Source: Prolixibacteraceae bacterium (GTDB lineage Bacteria; Bacteroidota; Bacteroidia; Bacteroidales; Prolixibacteraceae). From it: a DNA stretch of 64,000 nucleotides. The notes below the pieces were generated by a model, which made no database searches, was not told the origin of the DNA, and saw nothing but the letters and a program-made list of their open reading frames with translations. The number at the start of each line of letters is the position of its first letter. Position 1 is the stretch's first letter. Position numbers and translations under genes: made by a program. The stretch is taken from the NCBI GenBank assembly GCA_021740385.1, contig JAIOZY010000001.1, forward strand, positions 119,838 through 183,837, written 5' to 3'. Positions 29,110 to 37,847 of the stretch are shown one piece after another.

Positions 29110-29331
29110 ATGCAAACATATCGTGTTATATTGCATCCCGAGCCCGAGGGCGGATTTACCGTTTCGGTACCATCGTTGCCCGGTTGTATAACCTATGGCG
29201 AAAATATTGATCATGCCATGAAAATGGCCGAAGAAGCTATAGAAGGTTATATTTCCATTTTAAAAGAAAACGGTGAAGATTTGCCTGATGATAGCAAATC
29301 GCTCGAATATTCATTAACAATGGCTTTCTAA
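29110..29331 (+). CDS. hicB: HicB-like antitoxin
   Basis: A 73-aa protein with the partial RNase H-like HicB fold: YRVILHPEPEGGFTVSVPSLPGC and TYGENIDHAMKMAEEAIEGY are the diagnostic start and helix of the family. It lacks a separate DNA-binding domain, which is common for this short form. It normally binds and silences the HicA mRNA-cutting toxin. The toxin frame follows after only three bases but is interrupted. Confidence 0.9.
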   Translation: MQTYRVILHPEPEGGFTVSVPSLPGCITYGENIDHAMKMAEEAIEGYISILKENGEDLPDDSKSLEYSLTMAF

Positions 29332-29334
29332 GTA

Positions 29335-29547
29335 ATGAGCAATATTCCATCCCTTTCATCAAAAGAATTGATAAAATTGCTACGTCATTAAGGGTTTAAG
29401 CTTGTACGAATACATGGCAGCCATCATTATTATTATAATTCTGAAACAAAAAAAATAACAGTTGTTCCCATGCACAGTAAGAACCTTCCAAAAGGAACCT
29501 TCCATGCAATACTAAAACAGGCAGGCATCGATAAAAAGGAATTATAA
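29335..29547 (+). pseudogene. hicA: HicA toxin with internal stop codon
   Basis: Reading from ATG 29335 gives SSKELIKLLRH, then TAA at 29389-29391, and then in the same frame GFKLVRIHGSHHYYY and the remaining toxin to TAA at 29545-29547. It is the dsRBD-like HicA fold including the catalytic His region GSHH. Without the stop the protein would be 70 aa, normal for HicA. A single base change could create the stop from CAA, AAA, GAA or similar codons. The toxin is probably dead unless read through. A sequencing error is the alternative. Confidence 0.85.
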
Positions 29548-29666
29548 GATAAACAGGAAACAAGGATTTTTTATGTATTATTTTTTAAATTAGGCAATAT
29601 GCAAAATCGCTAACCCTTCAGCATCAGTCAGACAAGCTCGTGTTGTTCGTTCAATTTGCCTTTATC

Positions 29667-29685
29667 GTGAGATTAAAAATCTCAC
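29667..29685. promoter_or_regulatory. Perfect inverted repeat upstream of DUF4380 gene
   Basis: GTGAGATT-AAA-AATCTCAC, an eight-bp perfect dyad with a three-base centre, 58 bp before the start of the DUF4380 gene. It could be an operator for an unknown regulator or a small hairpin; there is no T-run. Confidence 0.35.
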
Positions 29686-29742
29686 ATCCCAAACTCCTGA
29701 AATTATCGCTATATTTAGCCGTTAATTTTAACTAAATCTGAA

Positions 29743-30738
29743 ATGAAGAAGAATATTCGTTCCCTAAAACTTGTTTTAACCCTGGTTTTTTGTTTTGTTT
29801 TTTTGTCATCGACTTATTCCAAAATTATTTTTCAGGAAGGAGGCAGTATGGTTTTTATCCTTTCTGAGGATCTTCGGATAGGCCTGCTCCCTGATGTTGG
29901 CGGGCGCATGGTGTTTTTTGGCGCTCCGGGCGGTGAAAATATGTTGTTTTCCGATTCAACCCAGTGGAACGAGCCCGAGGCCGACCGCATAACACCTTCA
30001 CCCGATGCGGGTTTCAAAGCTTACAACGGTTTAATTTACTGGCTGGGGCCGCAAAGTCAGTGGTGGCGGCAGCAAAAGGTAAACAGCGGACGTTATAAGC
30101 GGGGTGACTGGTGGCCGCCCGATCCGTACCTTATTTACAGTGAATATTCTGTAGAAATACTTTCAGATACATCGGTTTTGCTTGCAAGTCCCAATAGCCC
30201 TGTTAGCGGTGTGCAAATGACAAAAAAATATGCCGTGTCAGGCGATAAATTGTTTATCACGGTTTCTTTGCGGAATATACGGGACGAACCAATAGCCTGG
30301 GATATATGGTCGAATGCCCGTTTTGAAGCGTTTACCCCTTTCCGCATACCTCTTGATTTAACTGAAATTATCAGAATAAAAGCTAAAGAAACCGATAAAG
30401 TTGATATCATACCCTATTCGTTAACGGATGGTTACTTTTCACTTGAAACCATCCCGCCTTCCGTAGGAAAATTGTACAGCGAGGTAAAAGCGTTTTTGCA
30501 TCCCGATGAAGGAATAATGCTGGTTGATAAAGCCCCTTACCAATTGACCATTGAATTTGATGTGGTGCCTTGTGAAGCGATACACCCGGAACAAGCCCTG
30601 GTTGAGGTGTACAATAAAGTATCGGTCGATGGAAAATCGAACCTGCTCGAACTGGAGCACCACTCGGCGTATGAAACGATACCAACGGGAGGAATGCTTG
30701 AGATGAAGGAAAGCTGGACGCTTGTGGAAATTGAGTAG
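29743..30738 (+). CDS. DUF4380 family secreted protein
   Basis: A 331-aa exported protein with a signal sequence (KLVLTLVFCFVFLSSTYS). The region GLLPDVGGRMVFFGAPGGEN and the Trp-rich GLIYWLGPQSQWWRQQK match DUF4380, a beta-sandwich family related in fold to galactose-mutarotase-like proteins. DUF4380 proteins have no assigned activity but often accompany carbohydrate enzymes; none is adjacent here. A perfect inverted repeat lies upstream. Confidence 0.8.
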   Translation: MKKNIRSLKLVLTLVFCFVFLSSTYSKIIFQEGGSMVFILSEDLRIGLLPDVGGRMVFFGAPGGENMLFSDSTQWNEPEADRITPSPDAGFKAYNGLIYWLGPQSQWWRQQKVNSGRYKRGDWWPPDPYLIYSEYSVEILSDTSVLLASPNSPVSGVQMTKKYAVSGDKLFITVSLRNIRDEPIAWDIWSNARFEAFTPFRIPLDLTEIIRIKAKETDKVDIIPYSLTDGYFSLETIPPSVGKLYSEVKAFLHPDEGIMLVDKAPYQLTIEFDVVPCEAIHPEQALVEVYNKVSVDGKSNLLELEHHSAYETIPTGGMLEMKESWTLVEIE

Positions 30739-31074
30739 GATTTTAAGAATCGCAAAATCAGATCAAGGCAAAGGCAAAGGTTGAGGTTATCGCCTCCGCC
30801 CCGAAAAATCGGGGCTATGGCGATCGAAGGAGGTTTCCCGGTAAACCGGGACTGCTCATACTTCGCAGAAGGTTAAGGTTGAGGTTGAGGTTAAGGTTGA
30901 GGTTCGGCATGACACAACAAATAACAACTGCAATTTTCGCATTATGCACCAAATTTTAGATGGAAATTCGGAATGATAAGCTGTTCTAAAAATGTTATTT
31001 GCAAACAGAAAAAAACCCGACTGAACAGTTGTCCACCCGGGCTTTCGATTGTCGTTGGTCATTAACCTGTTAGG
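30739..31074. repeat. Gene-free region with GGTTRA hexamer array and GC-rich hairpins
   Basis: A 336-bp region. The hexamers GGTTAA and GGTTGA alternate in five to six copies at 30871-30904, and related GGTTGAGGTT occurs near 30778-30788. Between them are palindromes GCCCCGA-AAAA-TCGGGGC (30798-30815) and TCCCGGT-AA-ACCGGGA (30836-30851), plus an outer CCTCC / GGAGG pair. No ORF. Confidence 0.6.
31005..31047 (-). terminator. Probable terminator of the GNAT gene
   Basis: On the minus strand CCCG ... ACTG-TT-CAGT-CGGG followed by TTTTTTT: a two-part stem ending in a seven-T run, about 30-65 nt after the stop of the GNAT gene. The stem is interrupted by an eight-base bulge, so strength is uncertain. 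Confidence 0.5.
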
Positions 31075-32199
31075 TTAAATATCTTTTTGGTAAAGCCGGA
31101 ATCTTTTGTATACTACGCCGCCCATTCGTTCCATTTCGGCGCGTACTTTGATGTTGCTTTCAAGTTCGAGGTGTGAATCGAGAACGGTTATTCCTTGTTT
31201 TTTGGCCGATTCGAGCATTTTAATTCCCATTATGGCATCAATGCCGCGTCCCTGGTAGCGGGGGTCAATGGCTCCAAGCAACAATATCAGTCGTTTAGTT
31301 TTTCGTCCGGCTGCAAGCAGTTTTATAAAACCGAAAGGCAGCAGCCTTCCCTTGCACTTTTTGAATCCTTCGCTGTAGTCGGGTATGGCAATTATGCTTC
31401 CTATTACTTCGTTGTCTTCATTCCGGGCAACTTTAATAAAGTGGGGGCTGAGCAGGAAAATATACCGGTTGGCATAATCTTTCATCTCTTTTTCGGAAAA
31501 AGGGGTGAAGCCATACACATCGCCAAATGTTTTATTGATCAGTGTGAGTACCGGTTTAATTATTGGCCTGAATTGTAGTTTGTTGGTGTATTCTTCAATG
31601 CGTATGTTGTTCTGGTTCCTGCTGAACCTTTCCCATATTTTTTCATATATAGGAGGAAACTTGTCGGGGACTTCAATTTTGTAATCAACAAGGTCGGCTT
31701 TTTTAACAAAACCGTAGTCATCACAAAATTTGGTCAAAAAGCGATAGTTACAGGTTGTGGCAATAACGTTTACCTCATCGTAACCTTCAATCAGAAAACC
31801 CTGCGGGTCGTGGTCGGAAAAGGCGAGGGGGCCTATTAACTGTGTTTTACTCTTTGCCTTTGCCCAGTTGGCAATGTAGTCGACCAGGGCATTAAAAACT
31901 TCCTGATCGTTATACGTTTCGAGGAATGAGAAACGCCCGCAGTTTTCGTTGTGTTCTTCGTTGTATTTATGATGGATCAGCCCCATACACCTGCCCACGA
32001 CTTCGTCACCCTTAAGCGCTAAAATCAGGATATGGTCACACCCTTTAAACGACACATTTTTCCCGGGGTTGAAAAATACCATGTCGTCGGAATACAGTGG
32101 TGGCACCCAGTTTTTGTGGTCCTTGTGAATTTTTTCGGGAAGATATACAAACGCTTTTAAATCTTTTTTAGTCGATACTTTTTTAATTGTTATTTCCAT
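31075..32199 (-). CDS. GNAT-fold N-acetyltransferase-like protein
   Basis: A 374-aa cytoplasmic protein. The N-terminal KAFVYLPEKIHKDHKNWVPPLY pattern and the C-terminal acyl-CoA-binding-type helix region (LLGAIDPRYQGRGIDAIM, about 310-328) identify a large GNAT family common in Bacteroidota. QGRGID is the CoA pyrophosphate-binding loop. The acceptor substrate is unknown. It sits downstream of the porin-like gene on the same strand with a 77-bp gap, so it may be the last gene of the ABC module or a separate unit. Confidence 0.75.
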   Translation of the reverse strand: MEITIKKVSTKKDLKAFVYLPEKIHKDHKNWVPPLYSDDMVFFNPGKNVSFKGCDHILILALKGDEVVGRCMGLIHHKYNEEHNENCGRFSFLETYNDQEVFNALVDYIANWAKAKSKTQLIGPLAFSDHDPQGFLIEGYDEVNVIATTCNYRFLTKFCDDYGFVKKADLVDYKIEVPDKFPPIYEKIWERFSRNQNNIRIEEYTNKLQFRPIIKPVLTLINKTFGDVYGFTPFSEKEMKDYANRYIFLLSPHFIKVARNEDNEVIGSIIAIPDYSEGFKKCKGRLLPFGFIKLLAAGRKTKRLILLLGAIDPRYQGRGIDAIMGIKMLESAKKQGITVLDSHLELESNIKVRAEMERMGGVVYKRFRLYQKDI

Positions 32200-32276
32200 G
32201 CCCTACCAGAAATTTAAAAAAATGAAGATAGATAAAAAAGTTTTAAATCAAAGAAGCTGAAAAGAAAATTGTGTTT

Positions 32277-33467
32277 TCAGAAGCTCCACCTCAGCCGGCC
32301 ATAAAGGGCATACAGGTTTCCAAAAGCAGCATATTCGGTGCCTTGTTCCCCCAGTAATATTTGTGAAGTAAGGTAGAAATCAACATTATTGAGCAGCCAA
32401 ACCGAAACCGATGGTGCAATAAACATTGATGCGTCAACGGGGTTAACCATCGCTGCAATGTTGGTTTGAAAAAGTGTGCCGATGGGATATGAAATTTGAC
32501 CGAAAAGTTCATATTTTCCTATTGAAAGCTTTTTTGCGCTCAGTTGTTGGGTTGGGTCGATGAGTGAAAAACTTTCGCCTTTTTCGGTTGTGCCAAGACT
32601 GTTGTACAGTCCCGAAACGTGAATGTAAAGTGAGTTGCTGAAGCTGTAATCGAGCGAGACGGTTGCCGATAATCCCTCTTCCGATTCATCTTTGTATTTT
32701 TCTATTGGGTAAAACCACGAAGCTTCACCCCTGAACGAAACGTTGCCAATATTTCCCGACCAGCCACCGCCCAGCACGTAGTCGTAACCGGATTGCCCGG
32801 TCAGTAGCTGAAAATCGTAATTAAACAGGTTGAAACGGTATTTAGCGGCCAGCGTTCTGTTTTTCTCTTCTTTTGCTGCTTTGTAGGCAACGTCGACCGA
32901 TGACGAAAACGATGGGTACCATGTGAGCAGGATGGCATCACTTCCCGGGCGTTCCTCGTAGTCGAAATCCATGTACGAAAAAGCATTGAACAGGTCGTTG
33001 GGATTCCAAACCAGGTTAATGCCCCAGTTAATGCGTTGCCTGCCTGCCCTTATTTGCCAGTTGCCCAATGTGTAATCGATGTAGGCCCTGTCGATGGTTG
33101 TATTGAAAAACCATTTTTCCTCTTCAACCAGGTTCCACGACAAGTCGGTAATGCCATCGTCGGTTTCAATCATATCGGCATAGCCGGGAATTTCTTCCAA
33201 CAGTTTGCCCGAAAAGATACGGTTTCGCACTTCAATTGCAATTTCAAAATTGCCTGCCGGATAAGCTCTGAAATTCAACCGGTTGTGCACAAGGTTGTAA
33301 CTCAACGTGTTTATTTCATCCCCCGAAAGCGTTGGGATGGCTTCTTCAAAAAAATAGACCCCTTCCATGTCCTTGATGTACCCGTTTAGTGTAACCATTT
33401 GGGCAACTGATGCACCTGACGAAAAGGCCAGCAATATAATTAGGACGATTCGGTTTCTGAAAAACAT
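32277..33467 (-). CDS. Porin-like outer-membrane beta-barrel protein
   Basis: A 396-aa protein with signal peptide (to about 22) and continuous amphipathic strands, ending in LYGRLRWSF with the terminal Phe of an outer-membrane barrel. The segment WQIRAGRQRINWG (about 135-147) recalls DUF1302-like porins. Its gene starts 12 bp after the stop of the ABC ATPase, so it is probably part of that operon and supplies the outer-membrane part of the system. The cargo is not known. Confidence 0.75.
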   Translation of the reverse strand: MFFRNRIVLIILLAFSSGASVAQMVTLNGYIKDMEGVYFFEEAIPTLSGDEINTLSYNLVHNRLNFRAYPAGNFEIAIEVRNRIFSGKLLEEIPGYADMIETDDGITDLSWNLVEEEKWFFNTTIDRAYIDYTLGNWQIRAGRQRINWGINLVWNPNDLFNAFSYMDFDYEERPGSDAILLTWYPSFSSSVDVAYKAAKEEKNRTLAAKYRFNLFNYDFQLLTGQSGYDYVLGGGWSGNIGNVSFRGEASWFYPIEKYKDESEEGLSATVSLDYSFSNSLYIHVSGLYNSLGTTEKGESFSLIDPTQQLSAKKLSIGKYELFGQISYPIGTLFQTNIAAMVNPVDASMFIAPSVSVWLLNNVDFYLTSQILLGEQGTEYAAFGNLYALYGRLRWSF

Positions 33468-33478
33468 TTTACTTGGTT

Positions 33479-34165
33479 TTATTTTCTGCGTTCGTCTTTC
33501 ACAATTTTTCCATCTTCGAGCACAATTACCCTGCGGGCTTTTTTAACGACGCGTTGGTCATGGGTCGAAAAAATGAACGTGATGTTCTCTTTACGGTTTA
33601 GCTCTTCCATAATGTCGAGCAGGTTTTCGGTCGATTTTGAATCGAGGTTGGCCGTTGGCTCATCGGCAATCACAAACTTGGGTTTCGATGCAAGCGCCCT
33701 GGCAACGGCCACACGTTGTTGCTGTCCGCCTGAAAGCTGGTTTGGACGGCTGTTTAACCGGTCGCCCAGGCCCACGTTTTCCAGTATGTTTTTAGTGCGT
33801 TGGGTTAAAATATCCTTTTTTGTACCCTGTAATTCCATAATGAACGACACGTTTTCCTTTGCCGTTAATACCGGGATCAGGTTATAGGCCTGAAACACAA
33901 AACCAATGTTATGCAGGCGGTAATCAACCAGTTGTTTCTTATTAAGGGTCGAAAGGTCGGTATTGTCGACCACGATGGTTCCCGATGTAGGCGAATCGAG
34001 CCCGCCAATCATGTTCAGCAGGGTTGTTTTCCCCGATCCTGAGGGACCGACTATGGCTGTAAATTCACCTTCTTCAATGGTCAGGTCAACCCCGTTTACT
34101 GCTGTAACCTGAACAGCAGATCCGTTATAAATTTTTACCAGGTTTTTTATTTCAATAACACTCAT
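33479..34165 (-). CDS. LolD/MacB-type ABC transporter ATP-binding protein
   Basis: About 228 residues. The ATG at 34165 (MSVIEIKNLV) is chosen over a TTG three codons upstream. Walker A is GPSGSGKTT, the signature is LSGGQQQR, Walker B precedes DEPTAN, and the H-loop is in STHDQ. The LDSKSTENLLDIM stretch and overall length are those of the MacB/LolD class, which works with FtsX-type permeases to move lipids or lipoproteins or to power efflux. Two FtsX-type permease genes lie directly upstream. Confidence 0.93.
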   Translation of the reverse strand: MSVIEIKNLVKIYNGSAVQVTAVNGVDLTIEEGEFTAIVGPSGSGKTTLLNMIGGLDSPTSGTIVVDNTDLSTLNKKQLVDYRLHNIGFVFQAYNLIPVLTAKENVSFIMELQGTKKDILTQRTKNILENVGLGDRLNSRPNQLSGGQQQRVAVARALASKPKFVIADEPTANLDSKSTENLLDIMEELNRKENITFIFSTHDQRVVKKARRVIVLEDGKIVKDERRK

Positions 34166-34302
34166 GATTTTCAATTTTTATTAATTTTCAATTTTTTCTC
34201 CCGGGGTTAAGACCCCTTGCTATCAATATGTCGCTTCTAACGAAGTTGATTTTATTGATTATTCCTTTTTTAATTATATTATCTCATTTATGTAGCCCAA
34301 TT

Positions 34303-34330
34303 CCTCCCCTTGGGGGAGGCTAGGTGGGGC
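34303..34330. repeat. REP-like GC hairpin between ABC genes
   Basis: CCTCCCC-TTG-GGGGAGG followed by CTAGGTGGGGC. Such sequences recur between genes in Bacteroidota genomes. It lies in the 162-bp gap between a permease gene and the ATPase gene of the same operon. No T-run follows on the minus strand, so read-through is expected. Confidence 0.45.
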
Positions 34331-34336
34331 TTTTCT

Positions 34337-35761
34337 CTATTCAGTCCTAATCGCCTCTACCGGGTTAAGTTTTAACGCTTTTCGTGCAGGTATTATCGAT
34401 GCGAGTATGCCGGTTAAAACGACTAAAAGCGTAACCAGAAAGAAAAAACCCGCATCAATTTCGGGAAAGATAATGGCTGAATACCCGATGGCTTCGAGCC
34501 CTTCGCTTACCGACGAAAAATCGAGGCCTGTATGGCCGGTTATCACTATTAAAAGTGCACCAATGCCCATTCCTGCAACGGCACCCACAAGGGTGAGGAA
34601 AACAGTTTCGTACATGATCATACTGAAGACCCTTTTCTTGTTCATGCCAATGGCCATTAACATGCCCAGTTCTTTCACCCTTTCGAGAATGGCCATGAGC
34701 ATGGTGTTAATGATGCCGAAAGCGAGGGCAAACAAAATTATCCCCATTATCATGGCATACCATATTCCCATAAATTCAGACATCATGGCTGCATCGGGAG
34801 CCAGATCTTTCCAGGTGTGTACGCTCAGTTCCGGATAATCTGCCTTTATTGTGGTTTTCAACTCGTCAATATCAATATCATCGCTGGTAATCAGTGCAAT
34901 TTCATGATAATCGGTATCGGAAAAGCCGGCCAGGGAGGCAATGTCATCGCGCAGCACAAAAGCGTTCATTTGGTCGAACATGGTGTTTTGGGTTTTAAAA
35001 ATGCCACATACCCTGAATGTTTGATAAACCATTTTACCGTGGGCATCGGTAAAGGTGAACACAATTTTATTTCTTAACCGGTAATGAACCGAAGCATCAA
35101 CAATGGCTTTCCCGTATTCTTTTATCTCTTTTTTGGTAAGCAGTTTGCCCAATTCTTTTTTGAACAATTTGTTGGTTTTAAACCGTATATCCTCAATCGA
35201 TTTAAGCTTTTCAATGGTCGGATCCGGCACATCTAACCGTGCCAAACTGTCGATTACTTCGGTGTTGATTTTGTAATTTTTAATACGGAGTTGTTCGGCA
35301 GTTTTACTGCTTATGACAATCGGGTTTCTTGTATCTTTCGAAAGGTAGGTTCCTCCGCCGGGCACAATTTTTTTCCAAACATCGCTTACGGCTTTTTCTT
35401 CTTCAAGGTTTATGCCGTTTAATTTCAGGCCTGTATTACCTCTTGAAGTATTGGCCATGGTCATTATTTTAATCCGCCTCGAAAAAGCTTTAACTTCGGG
35501 ATTGGTTTCCAGGTATTTTTCAATTTTTTCAGGCTGTGGTACCGTGTATTTCATCTCTTCGTTAAGAAGATAATCGGAATGATGAATTTTTAAGTGTGAC
35601 ATTTCGGTATAAATCACCGAATCGATTCGTTGCTGAACCCATCCTTTCATCAACCCCGAGGTGAATACCCCGGCAATGGTTCCCAGCAATACAGCGCAAA
35701 TTACAATCAGGCTTCGCTTTTTATTGCGCCAAACGTTTTTCCATGAAACTGATATTATCAT
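34337..35761 (-). CDS. FtsX-family ABC permease
   Basis: A 474-aa permease of LolC/LolE/MacB type: one N-terminal membrane helix (about 15-38, AVLLGTIAGVFTSGLM), a large periplasmic MacB_PCD-like domain (about 50-325), and three C-terminal helices (about 335-360, 385-410, 435-460) with a final EAIRTE. It is paired with a second permease and a LolD-like ATPase in one operon. The system resembles lipoprotein release or a MacB-like exporter; the LolA-like protein encoded upstream favours lipid-modified cargo. Confidence 0.9.
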   Translation of the reverse strand: MIISVSWKNVWRNKKRSLIVICAVLLGTIAGVFTSGLMKGWVQQRIDSVIYTEMSHLKIHHSDYLLNEEMKYTVPQPEKIEKYLETNPEVKAFSRRIKIMTMANTSRGNTGLKLNGINLEEEKAVSDVWKKIVPGGGTYLSKDTRNPIVISSKTAEQLRIKNYKINTEVIDSLARLDVPDPTIEKLKSIEDIRFKTNKLFKKELGKLLTKKEIKEYGKAIVDASVHYRLRNKIVFTFTDAHGKMVYQTFRVCGIFKTQNTMFDQMNAFVLRDDIASLAGFSDTDYHEIALITSDDIDIDELKTTIKADYPELSVHTWKDLAPDAAMMSEFMGIWYAMIMGIILFALAFGIINTMLMAILERVKELGMLMAIGMNKKRVFSMIMYETVFLTLVGAVAGMGIGALLIVITGHTGLDFSSVSEGLEAIGYSAIIFPEIDAGFFFLVTLLVVLTGILASIIPARKALKLNPVEAIRTE

Positions 35762-35800
35762 CTGTTTTCATTTTTTATATTAGAAGTCAATATTTTACAT

Positions 35801-37216
35801 TTATGCATGAATGGCTTTTATTGCATCTAGTTTTTGTATGCTCCTTACCGGAACAAGGCATGCCAAAATGATCATTATAAAAACAATTAGTATTTGCATG
35901 AAGAAGTACGGCTCGAACAGTGCCAGTGGCATAATCGGGTCGAAACCCATGTCTTCCATCATGCGCGCCATGTTGCCCGTTAACTCAAGCGGATAGTAAT
36001 GGCCGTAAAGCAAAACCGGGATTGTTACAATAATTCCTGCCAGTACGCCAAGAATACTGAGGAACAGCATTTCGGCCGATAAGATCATCGAGAGTTTTTT
36101 TCGTTTCATGCCGATGGCAACCATGACACCGAACTCCCTTTTCCGCTCGGCAACCATCATTATTACGGTTCCGAATATTCCGAAGAATACAATTACATAA
36201 AGGATGAAGATGAAAACCTGTCCGCTTACATTATCGCTTTGAATTTGTTGTTTCAGGGTTGGTGAAATTTCTTCCCAGTTTTTCACTACGTATTTATCGT
36301 TACCAATAATTTTTTTCAGTTCGTTTTGTGTTTCAAACATTTCGTCTTTATCACGCAGGTTTATAACCATGGAAGTGATTTGATTATTGAGGCCCAGAAA
36401 GTTGTTTATTTGGGGCAGGCTCATGTAAATAATCTTATTGTCAAGGTCGGGTGAGGCCATTTTTATAATACCCCTGACGGGATAAATTCCGGCAGCACTT
36501 ACACCATGATATCCTTGCCCCATAAGTATTAACGAATCGCCAACCGATATTTTCAGGTAACGCGACAAGCGGTCGGCTATTAACACACCATCATCGTTTG
36601 GTGACAAATAATTCGATTCGAAGCGGCAATATTTTTCAATTACCGGGATGTATTTTTCGGCATCGCTGTTTTCAAAATCGAGGTCGAGTTCAATTTTTGC
36701 CGTTGATGAATACGAATTGTATTTAAAGGTTTCAATTTTTTTATTGATTTCGGGTGGCAGCGCGTTGTCATTTTTCAGTTGCTTTATTGCTTCTTCGGTA
36801 AAGCGGTACTTAACTACCCTGTGTTCCGGGTTTGAAACTTCAGCTTCGGCCACCGGGTCAATTCCCGAAACCATTACCCCTTTCGAATTGGTTCCTGTTG
36901 ATGCCAGTGCAAATGTCTCAACCCTTGGTGCAACGGCTTTTATGTTTTCGTGGTTTTTTACCCGGTCTATCATTTCATCCGATATGTTGAATGAATTGTC
37001 GATAGTGGGGTCGTCGAAATAATCGGGATTTTGAATTTGCAGGTACCCAGTATACGATTCTATGCTTTGCTCAATCATATAACCGTATGTGCCGAGTTGA
37101 AAAGAGCGCATGAAAATGGCAAAGAAAAGTGCAAAGAAGATGGACGACGCCGTTATGAGGGTCCTGCGTTTGTTCCTCCACAAGTTTCGCCAGGCTATTT
37201 TGATTATGTCTTTCAT
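35801..37216 (-). CDS. FtsX-family ABC permease
   Basis: A 471-aa permease with the same four-helix layout: N-terminal WRNLWRNKRRTLITASSIFFAL, periplasmic domain from about 45, and three C-terminal helices with VMVAIGMKRKKLSMI. It is similar in plan but not identical to the downstream permease, so the two likely form a heterodimer. It is first of the ABC genes, and the four-helix-bundle element separates it from the LolA-like gene. Confidence 0.9.
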   Translation of the reverse strand: MKDIIKIAWRNLWRNKRRTLITASSIFFALFFAIFMRSFQLGTYGYMIEQSIESYTGYLQIQNPDYFDDPTIDNSFNISDEMIDRVKNHENIKAVAPRVETFALASTGTNSKGVMVSGIDPVAEAEVSNPEHRVVKYRFTEEAIKQLKNDNALPPEINKKIETFKYNSYSSTAKIELDLDFENSDAEKYIPVIEKYCRFESNYLSPNDDGVLIADRLSRYLKISVGDSLILMGQGYHGVSAAGIYPVRGIIKMASPDLDNKIIYMSLPQINNFLGLNNQITSMVINLRDKDEMFETQNELKKIIGNDKYVVKNWEEISPTLKQQIQSDNVSGQVFIFILYVIVFFGIFGTVIMMVAERKREFGVMVAIGMKRKKLSMILSAEMLFLSILGVLAGIIVTIPVLLYGHYYPLELTGNMARMMEDMGFDPIMPLALFEPYFFMQILIVFIMIILACLVPVRSIQKLDAIKAIHA

Positions 37217-37221
37217 AATTT

Positions 37222-37267
37222 TGAATTAACTGAATTAACTGAATAAACTGAGTGAAATGAGTTTAAC
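37222..37267. repeat. Nine-bp repeat array (TGAATTAAC units)
   Basis: Contiguous near-copies TGAATTAAC, TGAATTAAC, TGAATAAAC, TGAGTGAAA, TGAGTTTAAC begin just before the ABC permease start and run into the stop end of the four-helix-bundle gene. On the opposite flank the gene has TTCAGTT-type units, so the two arrays are inverted copies of the same motif. Confidence 0.75.
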
Positions 37268-37631
37268 CTTTTGACCTTTTTCTAATTGTAACCATGATCT
37301 TTAAAATTTCGAGGCTTTCGTTATAAAGGTTAATTGTTTCTTGTGAATTGCTGATATTTGAATGAATTAAAAGATCGAGCCACATTTCGGTTTCATCAGC
37401 TTCTTCAACAACAATGCATAGTTTGCTGAAGAATTCCGCCTTTGATCTTGCCCTGTTTGCTGCTCTGTAATTGGCATAAACTGAACTGCCTGAACGAAGA
37501 AGTTGCCTTTTGATAATTGTTGCTTCTTCAGATTTTGGGAGATTTTTACATGCATCAATAAGGTCTAATACGAATTGCCTCAATCTGATTTTTAAATCTT
37601 CCCTAAACTGAATTTGATCTGAGTTTTCCAT
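37263..37631 (-). CDS. Four-helix-bundle protein (S23/IVS family)
   Basis: A 122-aa protein of the four-helix-bundle (23S rRNA intervening-sequence) family: FREDLKIRLRQFVLDLIDACKN, SGSSVYANYRAANRARSKAEF (the conserved SxSxxANYxEA-like phrase) and a DETEMWLDLLI helix. These genes were first seen inside spacer elements of 23S rRNA and are now known scattered in Bacteroidota genomes. The protein has no known enzymatic activity. Here it is inserted between the LolA-like and permease genes of one operon, on the same strand, bounded by inverted short-repeat arrays. I infer an IVS-like mobile unit. Confidence 0.88.
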   Translation of the reverse strand: MENSDQIQFREDLKIRLRQFVLDLIDACKNLPKSEEATIIKRQLLRSGSSVYANYRAANRARSKAEFFSKLCIVVEEADETEMWLDLLIHSNISNSQETINLYNESLEILKIMVTIRKRSKG

Positions 37632-37727
37632 ATTTTTATTGTTTAAATTTATAGTATTGTTAGTTATTTTGTTAGATTAAATAATTGATTTACATTTTTT
37701 TACTTTTGTTTCTTGTATTTATAGTTC

Positions 37728-37847
37728 TTTCAGCTTTTCAGTTTATTTGGCCCTTCGATTCATTCAGTTTATTCGGCCCTTCAGTTCATTCAGTTTATTC
37801 GGCTCTTCAGTTCATTCAATTCATTCATTTCTTCAGTTCATTATCTG
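37728..37847. repeat. 26-bp tandem repeat array, inverted to the 37222-37267 array
   Basis: About 4.6 copies of a 26-bp unit built of nine-bp steps: TTCAGTTCA, TTCAGTTTA, TTCGGCCC. Copies begin at 37728, 37754, 37780, 37806 and 37832. The array reaches the stop codon of the LolA-like gene. The units are contiguous with no unique spacers. They are reverse complements of the array on the other side of the four-helix-bundle gene. Confidence 0.85.

Noticed and set aside
37263..37631. Four-helix-bundle gene as the Avd protein of a diversity-generating retroelement
   Set aside because: No reverse transcriptase or template/variable repeats are found nearby.
37728..37847. 26-bp repeats that might be taken for a CRISPR array
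   Set aside because: Units are contiguous without spacers, degenerate, and no cas genes occur in the window.
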